A stretch of DNA of 5,883 bases, taken from contig DJIE01000068.1 of the NCBI GenBank assembly GCA_002433465.1, positions 1 to 5,883 of the forward strand, read 5' to 3'. The notes below the pieces were generated by a model. It was given only the letters and a program-made list of their open reading frames with translations. It was not told the DNA's origin and did no database searches. Numbering within the stretch: position 1 is the stretch's first letter; each line of letters begins with the position of its first letter. The stretch is from Salinisphaera sp. UBA6602. Its GTDB lineage: Bacteria; Pseudomonadota; Gammaproteobacteria; Nevskiales; Salinisphaeraceae. Below, piece after piece: positions 1 to 5,883 of this stretch. Made by a program: the position numbers and the translations under genes.

Positions 1-788
<788 letters not shown>

Positions 789-1150
789 CCAACCGACTTG
801 TGCCTGGAGCGATTACGACGCCAAGTAAGCTCGATCCCAGGCGGGCTGGGCGGCGGCGCCCATTGCTTACCCACAGCTTGCGGACGTGCGCGAGAGAAAC
901 CGATTGTCTGGGCTGTTTGCCCTGGCCCGAGAACTTGCACCCTACTGATCGGTCGTGGCGGTGAGTCCTCCTGGGAGAGCCTGCGGTGCGAAGAGACTGT
1001 GCTCGGATCGCTTGCCATCTGGTCCAGAATCATCTCGCGCGAGACGCCTGACAGGGCAACGAATTGCAGATATCCGTGACTCGCGGGCGGCGTGAATGCA
1101 GCTGCAGAGGGCCACTAAGAAACCAGTTCAGTAACCTCCGACAACGCAAT

Positions 1151-1191
1151 ACAAGATAATCGATTTTTCAATCTATTAACTGTTATCTTGT
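1151..1191. repeat. Perfect 9-bp inverted repeat upstream of the GT42-like gene
   Basis: ACAAGATAA at 1151-1159 is the exact reverse complement of TTATCTTGT at 1183-1191, separated by 23 bases of AT-rich sequence. It lies 31 bases before the start of the first glycan gene. Possible roles are a regulator-binding site or a hairpin in the leader. No T-run follows the second arm, so it does not look like an intrinsic terminator. I found no clear sigma70 -35/-10 pair for the downstream gene around it. Confidence 0.5.
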
Positions 1192-1222
1192 CGATATTTC
1201 GAGGTTTAACACGCTCATCGCT

Positions 1223-2038
1223 ATGTCCGACGACGATAATACGTTTTATATACTGGGTACCGGCCGGTCGTTACTCGACCTGGGGACGGAGGAGCGGCGT
1301 TATCTCGATTCGCACCCTCGGACGCTCGGAATGAACCGGTTTTATTTAAACTACGAGCGACTGGATATATGCCCTTCGATGTTGATTCTCTCGGATGTCA
1401 ATTACTACGCCGATTTGATCCTTCGTGGTTGTATCGAGCGCCTCAACTCCGAAGGCCGCTGTCTTCCTTACTACGTCAGTGACGAGTATCTACGCTTTTA
1501 CCGCACAGGGCCTTTTCGGGAACTGCGTCTCAAGCGAAGGGTGAGCCGGAGGCTTAAGCGTAAGACAGGTTACAAACCCGGGCCTTTGCCCGCCTACGAT
1601 AATTTGCGGGGGTTTCCTGTTTCCAACGAGGCCAAAGAATTCTACTGGGCGACTGATTTCGAAACGCCGCTCTATCACAGGCGAGGTTCACTGACCGTCG
1701 CGATCAATCTGGCAAACATATTGTATCCCGACTGTGACATTAAGTTGCTAGGCATTGATCTTTCAAACCCCGGTTATTTTTACGATGACCTGATTACTGC
1801 CGAAAGCCGAGACATGTGGGTCGATGAAAAATACGATCAGTCGAAGGAGGCTGGCACTCATGCCAGTGCGCGACCTAAAACACATGACTCGACTACGCTT
1901 TGCGATGTGATGCGTAACGTGATGTCTGAGTTCAATAGACAGGGGCGGGGGCTATACTGCTGCAATCCTCAGAGTCTTCTTGTTACCGAGAAGGTCGTCC
2001 CGTATGCGCCGGTAATAGCAGCCGGGGCCGGGCGGTAA
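1223..2038 (+). CDS. GT42-like (sialyltransferase-fold) putative glycosyltransferase
   Basis: This 271-residue protein has no signal peptide or membrane segment visible. Its layout follows bacterial GT42 sialyltransferases such as Campylobacter CstII, compared from memory. It has a glycine-rich nucleotide loop ILGTGRSL at 10-17 (CstII IAGNGPSL), GMNRFYL at 36-42 (CstII RCNQFYF), an alanine-rich helix then LLGIDL ending near 180 (CstII LSGIDF), a histidine near 221 placed like the catalytic His188, and LYCCNPQSLL near 244-253 (CstII LYCLCPNSLL). It would transfer a sugar from a nucleotide donor, possibly a CMP-sugar, to a surface glycan. The donor is not proven, and a related DUF115-type domain is an alternative. 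The strongly basic stretch at about 94-113 is not part of the CstII pattern. No Shine-Dalgarno sits at normal distance: GAGG at 1201-1204 is 18 bases away. ATG 1223 is chosen because the nucleotide loop begins about 10 residues later. A 273-base gap follows before the next gene. Confidence 0.72.
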   Translation: MSDDDNTFYILGTGRSLLDLGTEERRYLDSHPRTLGMNRFYLNYERLDICPSMLILSDVNYYADLILRGCIERLNSEGRCLPYYVSDEYLRFYRTGPFRELRLKRRVSRRLKRKTGYKPGPLPAYDNLRGFPVSNEAKEFYWATDFETPLYHRRGSLTVAINLANILYPDCDIKLLGIDLSNPGYFYDDLITAESRDMWVDEKYDQSKEAGTHASARPKTHDSTTLCDVMRNVMSEFNRQGRGLYCCNPQSLLVTEKVVPYAPVIAAGAGR

Positions 2039-2311
2039 TATTCATACTTTGAGCGTTATTGTTCTTTTATGCTGCTGTTTGGCGGGCCAATCTCGCGTTC
2101 AGGCTTATTGATACTGAGCATGGCCCGACCTATGGGTTCTAACCTGCTATTAGGTGGCCGTCGATCGCGGAAAGTATCGGATATGCCGCGACTTAGGATA
2201 TTCATAGGGTAGTTCCAATAGCCTGGCGCTTCGCGTTCTCCAGGATCGCGGCCGCCGCATGGCCTTCAAGGATGGGCGCCGGCCTAGGTATTAAAACTAA
2301 GAGTTAGCGGG

Positions 2312-3514
2312 ATGAGTCTTAGCATACTGCACCATATTGATTTGAAGCCGTTCGGCGGTTTACAGACGCATTTTCTCCGATTTCTTGAATATTCAGGCCG
2401 AATGTATGGCTATCGTAACGCGGCGTGGCTCGAGCAACCGAGCGTGCATCCCTCATCTGTAGAGCGTTTGCGCAGCGGGGTGACGGTTGCAGCCCATCCA
2501 AAATACCTTGGCCGTACGAAAATCCCGGGCTGGCCCAGGTTTTTACGCCGTGCGCGCTATCGCTGGCTATTCAGAGGCGCGGGCGCCGAGGCGGGTATCA
2601 TCTGGAATGGCCTGGGGCGCCTCGAGATTGCGAGGAAATTGAACCATCAAAACCTGCGCTGTTTGTATTGGGAGCACGGGGCAAGCTGGGATTCGCACCA
2701 TCGACCAGAGAAGGTTGAAGATTTCTGGGCTCGCGTGGACGGTGTGTTTTGTAATTCGACTGCCGCAAAGAGAATGCTACAGCTGCGGTGGGGTTGTCCG
2801 CTCGATATCGCGGTCTGTTTGAACGGTGTGGCGCCCACTCGGCGGCGTTTGTCTGCCACGGTTCGTCAAATGCCCCGCGGACGACCTTTTCGCTTCGGGA
2901 CGGCGGGGCACTTACGGACTTCAAAAGGCGCACATGTCGCCATTGCTGCGATTGCCGAACTGGCGCGTCGTGGCGTTGATGCCGAGTTACGCATCGCGGG
3001 GATCGGGCCGAAAGAGAACGAATTGCGGGCCTATGCTCAACGGCTCGGTGTAGTTGAGCGAATCCATTTCCACGGGTTCGTCAGCGATATGGACAGTTTT
3101 TACGACGAGCTCGATTGCTATGTGCATCCTTCGATGCGTGAGGCATTCGGATTGGTTTGTGCGGAAGCGATGTTGTCGGGTTGTCCAGCGATAGTCACCG
3201 AGATCGATGGTTTGCCGGAAGTGGTCATACATGGTCGTACCGGTCTTTGTGTGGCGCCTCGATGTGAAGTTGGCGAGCTCAAATCCCTTTACACCGAGCT
3301 TGAGCCACGTGTGAACTGTGCTTACGATCCAAGTACCGATGCCATTGTGGAGCCTCGCTTTATCGCGCCTATCGACTTGGCCGATGCCATGGGTGAGATG
3401 GCCACGCGCCCTGCCTTGCTGGAAAAGTTCAGTCGCCAGGCCATCGAGGATGCAAACGGAAGACTCTCGTTCGAGCGCCACATGCAAAGGGTGCACAGCG
3501 CGCTATCAACTTAA
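2312..3514 (+). CDS. GT4-family glycosyltransferase (GT-B fold)
   Basis: A 400-residue retaining glycosyltransferase of the GT4 family, a usual length. It probably adds a sugar from a nucleotide-sugar donor to a lipid-linked or surface glycan at the cytoplasmic face of the membrane. Seen in order: an N-terminal acceptor domain with a GG loop at 15-16 followed by QTH, WEHG with a histidine at 122 in the position of the conserved GT4 catalytic-region histidine, the linker, then the donor domain from about 195. That domain has GHLRTSKG at 199-206, RIAGIGP, FHGFVSD, and the E-x7-E motif EAFGLVCAE at 277-285, which binds the donor nucleotide sugar. The usual Arg of the G-R-L...K-G donor-phosphate motif is His200, while Lys205 is kept. 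The start ATG has TAAGAG with the AAGAG at 2299-2303, eight bases upstream. It lies in the same orientation as the GT42-like and Stealth genes and presumably works on the same glycan. The sugar specificity cannot be read from sequence. Confidence 0.93.
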   Translation: MSLSILHHIDLKPFGGLQTHFLRFLEYSGRMYGYRNAAWLEQPSVHPSSVERLRSGVTVAAHPKYLGRTKIPGWPRFLRRARYRWLFRGAGAEAGIIWNGLGRLEIARKLNHQNLRCLYWEHGASWDSHHRPEKVEDFWARVDGVFCNSTAAKRMLQLRWGCPLDIAVCLNGVAPTRRRLSATVRQMPRGRPFRFGTAGHLRTSKGAHVAIAAIAELARRGVDAELRIAGIGPKENELRAYAQRLGVVERIHFHGFVSDMDSFYDELDCYVHPSMREAFGLVCAEAMLSGCPAIVTEIDGLPEVVIHGRTGLCVAPRCEVGELKSLYTELEPRVNCAYDPSTDAIVEPRFIAPIDLADAMGEMATRPALLEKFSRQAIEDANGRLSFERHMQRVHSALST

Positions 3515-3597
3515 CCAACCCCTTTTTGTGCAGGCAGTCTGCGTTGAAAAGCGGGATTCAACCGCCGAATATGCCTGTCCGTTTAAATCGGCGGGAT

Positions 3598-3602
3598 GGG
3601 AG
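3598..3602 (+). promoter_or_regulatory. Shine-Dalgarno deciding the Stealth gene start
   Basis: GGGAG lies five bases before ATG at 3608. A second in-frame ATG at 3596 would overlap this site and has no spaced Shine-Dalgarno of its own. Protein similarity to the Stealth family also begins at the IDAVVTWVDG motif directly after the ATG at 3608, so the shorter form is preferred. Confidence 0.7.
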
Positions 3603-3607
3603 ACAAT

Positions 3608-4561
3608 ATGATCGACGCGGTGGTTACATGGGTTGACGGACACGACCCCGTACACATAAGAAAGCGACAAAAATATTTAGATTCGGGTGTCGATTACAGT
3701 TATACCGACCAAGCCGCAGACGATTGCCGTTTTTCGGACACAGGGGAACTCTGGTTCTGTATTCACCTTATAAGAAAAAACGCGCCCTGGATCGAGACCA
3801 TATATCTTGTAACCGACGATCAACGGCCGCATTGGCTCACCGAGACGTTACAGGCGCGATTGAACGTCAAGCTTGTCGACCATCGCGAAATATTCAAGCA
3901 GTATTCATATTGCTTGCCGACTTTCAATTCCAACACGATTGAAAACGTGCTATTCAACATACCTGGCGTGTCCGACCAGGTTGTTTATTTCAATGATGAT
4001 TGTTTTTTGTTGAGGCGGACGTTTCCGGAAGATTTTTTTTGCTCCGGTCGTCCGGTTATTCGGGCGCGGCGAGATTTCAAAAACTTACATGTCTACAAGC
4101 TGGCTAACAGAATCAGGTTTTGGGAACGACGGGCCTATACCGGCCGAAAGGGCGGGTTGAGCCGGCTCGCTTCAAAGTTCTTTTTTCTGAATCTGGCCCA
4201 TGCGCCACACGCGCTCGACGTAACGGAGATGAGGCGTATCGTAGGAAGCGAGGATTTCCTTACGCAGAATTTGATATACAGATTTCGTGCTAAACGACAG
4301 ATTGCGCCGATCTCGTACGCGCTCAACGTTATGGCCACGCGCTACCGTTGCCGGACGATCAACAGCGATTGGGCGTACATGTCTCCAGCTAACTGCTCGC
4401 CTGTTCAAACCGCAAAGGCTATAAAAACGCTGTATGCAAGCGACGAAGTAAAAATGCTGTGCGTACAGTCGTTGAATGAATTCGACCGTGATTCCCAGGC
4501 CCAGATTAAAAAAATGCTGACGGTGTTCCTCGATGGCGACCGGACCCAAGCGCTCGCATGA
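3608..4561 (+). CDS. Stealth-family polysaccharide phosphotransferase (hexose-1-phosphate transferase)
   Basis: This 317-residue protein belongs to the Stealth family, which includes meningococcal SacB and other capsule phosphotransferases and is related to eukaryotic GlcNAc-1-phosphotransferase. Members transfer a sugar-1-phosphate from a nucleotide sugar to make phosphodiester-linked glycans. The family's conserved regions are visible in order: CR1 IDAVVTWVDGHDP at 2-14; CR2 from RFSDTGELWF at 41 through APWIETIYLVTD at 59-70, LPTFNSNTIE at 103-112 and VYFNDDCFLL at 126-135; a CR3-like AHAPHALD at 197-204; and a CR4-like MLCVQSLNEFD at 283-293. The acidic NDD at 129-131 is a likely metal or donor site. 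No signal peptide or membrane segment is seen. It starts 93 bases after the GT4 stop, so co-transcription is plausible. Composition is markedly AT-richer than the flanks. A run of eight T at 4033-4040 lies inside the frame. The substrate sugar is not determined. Confidence 0.93.
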   Translation: MIDAVVTWVDGHDPVHIRKRQKYLDSGVDYSYTDQAADDCRFSDTGELWFCIHLIRKNAPWIETIYLVTDDQRPHWLTETLQARLNVKLVDHREIFKQYSYCLPTFNSNTIENVLFNIPGVSDQVVYFNDDCFLLRRTFPEDFFCSGRPVIRARRDFKNLHVYKLANRIRFWERRAYTGRKGGLSRLASKFFFLNLAHAPHALDVTEMRRIVGSEDFLTQNLIYRFRAKRQIAPISYALNVMATRYRCRTINSDWAYMSPANCSPVQTAKAIKTLYASDEVKMLCVQSLNEFDRDSQAQIKKMLTVFLDGDRTQALA

Positions 4562-5068
4562 CGGGAAGGGCGATCATCCCTGCGACGGCGTAGCCTTTCG
4601 ACGCGGAGTGCAGTCACCAGAATTCCGAAGATTAAATACGTAAAGCGCTATACCGCACGAGATGTCATCGGTTTGCGCGGGAAGCGAAGAAGGGCACGCC
4701 GGGTTGGAAACTGTGCGCCGATAAGGCTTGCTTACGCCACTTGATAAGTCGCGGAACAAGTTCGGTATCGTTGTTGCTCTGCAATTGGGTCAAGCGACAA
4801 GAACGTAGACTCATTGGAATAAGACGAGTAGCGATTTAGCAAGAGCTCGCCAGCCCGGCTGCCGCTTACCGCACTGCGGAATTCGCGGAAGTGCCAGCTA
4901 TTTGAATCCTAAGACGCTGGTTCGAAATGCTGCTGAGAACACCGAGTTGTAGCTATGGCCGAGCTGGGCGTTTCCGGCGATACGTGGCGATCTCGGGCTA
5001 TATCACGGGTGCTGTGGCCAACACCTGCTAAGATCGCGTGCAACATAATCAAGCGCGAGGCGACGACC
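4562..5068. other. Gene-free right margin between the glycan cassette and arsS
   Basis: No intact gene is supported here. Frames on both strands are short, lack Shine-Dalgarno sites and match no family I recognise. One fragment at 4625-4681 reads on the plus strand as a 19-residue peptide resembling the N-terminal part of isocitrate lyase, followed by stops and apparent shifts, so it may be a remnant of a lost gene. No intrinsic terminator (GC stem plus T-run) follows the Stealth stop, and no clear -35/-10 pair precedes arsS. No insertion-sequence ends or tRNA were found. The length, about 507 bases, matches that of the left margin. Confidence 0.6.
5057..5060 (+). promoter_or_regulatory. Shine-Dalgarno for arsS
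   Basis: GAGG lies eight bases before ATG 5069. A second in-frame ATG at 5078 is 17 bases from it, which favours the first. Confidence 0.6.
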
Positions 5069-5883
5069 ATGCGCCCGATGGCAAACACCGAGATTGCGAC
5101 CGATTTCCCGCGGATACGGCGGGCGCGCCTGCACACGCTACAGATGAATCTGGGCTATCTATGCAACCTGGCCTGTACCCATTGCCATGTCGAGGCCGGC
5201 CCCAAGCGTACCGAGCTCATGGATCGCGCGACCATGGACACGGCGCTGGAATTCATCGCCGCCCAGAGTATCCAGACGCTGGACGTGACCGGCGGGTCGC
5301 CGGAAATGCACCCACGCTTTCGTGAGTTCATGGCCGAGGCCAAGGCCTTGGGTGTACACCTGATGGATCGCTGCAACCCGACCATTATCGAAGAGCCGGG
5401 TTATGACTGGGTACCCGCGTTTCTTGCCGAACATCAAGTGGAAGTGGTGGCTTCGCTGCCGTGCTACACCGCCGACAACGTCGACGCCCAGCGCGGCAAA
5501 GGCGTGTTCGACGACAGTATCGCCGCGCTGCAAAAGCTCAATGCGCTGGGCTATGGCCATCCGGACAGCGAGCTGACCCTCAACCTGGTCTATAACCCGG
5601 GTTCACCGTCGCTGCCGCCGCCACAGGACACGCTCGAACAGGATTACAAGCGGTTCCTGGCCGACCAGTTCGGTATTGTGTTCGACCACTTGTTCACGCT
5701 GGCGAACATGCCGATCAAACGCTATGCGCATATGCTGCTGCGTGAAAAGCGCATGGGCGAATACATGCAGCTGCTACGCAGCGCGCACCGCCCCGATAAC
5801 GTGGCCGACGTGATGTGTCGTGGGCTGATCAGCGTGGACTGGCAAGGCTATGTCTACGACTGCGATTTCAACCAGATGCTCGA
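5069..5883 (+). CDS. arsS: Arsenosugar biosynthesis radical SAM protein ArsS, cut by the right window edge
   Basis: A radical SAM enzyme which, in the characterised family, joins a 5'-deoxyadenosyl group to dimethylated arsenic in arsenosugar precursor synthesis, acting after the methyltransferase ArsM. About 271 residues are present; the C-terminus, where some members carry selenocysteine, is missing. Seen: the iron-sulfur cluster motif C-x3-C-x2-C at Cys32, Cys36 and Cys39 in YLCNLACTHCHVEAGP, then DVTGGSPEMHP at 72-82, the family signature DRCNPT at 100-105, VVASLPCY ending near Cys132, QRGKGVFD near 141-148, and the C-terminal-domain motif MCRGLISVDWQG from 249 with YDCDFNQM near 263-270. 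Where I recall relatives with TGGAPE and DRCNLT, this protein has TGGSPE and DRCNPT, small changes unlikely to abolish function. It starts the right GC-rich flank and points away from the glycan genes. No ArsM, ArsR or other ars gene is inside the window. Confidence 0.94.
   Translation, partial: MRPMANTEIATDFPRIRRARLHTLQMNLGYLCNLACTHCHVEAGPKRTELMDRATMDTALEFIAAQSIQTLDVTGGSPEMHPRFREFMAEAKALGVHLMDRCNPTIIEEPGYDWVPAFLAEHQVEVVASLPCYTADNVDAQRGKGVFDDSIAALQKLNALGYGHPDSELTLNLVYNPGSPSLPPPQDTLEQDYKRFLADQFGIVFDHLFTLANMPIKRYAHMLLREKRMGEYMQLLRSAHRPDNVADVMCRGLISVDWQGYVYDCDFNQML

Noticed and set aside
798..1079. Overlapping open frames of 93 codons (plus) and 82 codons (minus, 785-1033)
   Set aside because: They have low-complexity composition, no ribosome site and no family resemblance, and they overlap each other on opposite strands.
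2069..2212. Small open frame of 47 codons after the GT42-like gene, in the same frame as that gene
   Set aside because: It has no Shine-Dalgarno and no recognisable motif. It could be a chance frame, or a former C-terminal extension after a stop gained at 2036-2038, but the protein upstream already ends like its family.
2987..3496. Open frame of 169 codons on the minus strand
   Set aside because: It is antisense to the donor-binding domain of the GT4 gene, which carries the clear E-x7-E motif on the plus strand.
3543..3562. Six-base stem (GTTGAA / TTCAAC) between the GT4 and Stealth genes as a terminator
   Set aside because: The stem is short and AT-rich and lacks a following T-run.
4911..4935. 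tRNA-like GGTTCGAAA sequence
   Set aside because: The flanking bases do not pair to make a T-arm, and no acceptor or anticodon arms are present.

Overview
The window looks like a chromosomal segment of a GC-rich proteobacterium, most likely a gammaproteobacterium. The evidence is the HemB type, which has aspartates in place of zinc cysteines and resembles the Pseudomonas-type enzyme, together with a bacterial ArsS. I cannot name the genus from sequence alone. Both ends are typical GC-rich core DNA: hand counts of single 60-base lines gave 41/60 G+C at 181-240 in hemB and 40/60 at 5281-5340 in arsS. The middle is visibly more AT-rich in places, for example 25/60 at 3661-3720.

Layout. Positions 1-726 (minus strand) hold the first about 240 codons of hemB, porphobilinogen synthase, which runs off the left edge. 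Positions 727-1222 have no convincing gene but contain a candidate hemB promoter and an AT-rich stretch with a perfect 9-bp inverted repeat. Then come three plus-strand genes for surface glycan assembly: a sialyltransferase-like (GT42-like) protein (1223-2038), a GT4 glycosyltransferase (2312-3514) and a Stealth-family sugar-phosphate transferase (3608-4561). Positions 4562-5068 are again gene-free and look like decayed DNA. From 5069 a radical SAM enzyme of the ArsS (arsenosugar) family starts and runs off the right edge.

How it fits together. hemB and arsS point outward, and a compositionally different three-gene glycan cassette, with long non-coding margins of about 500 bp on each side, lies in the divergent space between them. 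Two glycosyltransferases plus a Stealth phosphotransferase would suit synthesis or decoration of a phosphate-linked capsular or surface polysaccharide. No nucleotide-sugar synthesis, polymerase, flippase, ABC exporter, transposase or integrase gene is visible, so the cassette would depend on functions encoded elsewhere. The combination of a GT42-like protein with a Stealth protein, inserted at a housekeeping locus, is the most interesting part of the window. Its donor and acceptor sugars cannot be read from the sequence.
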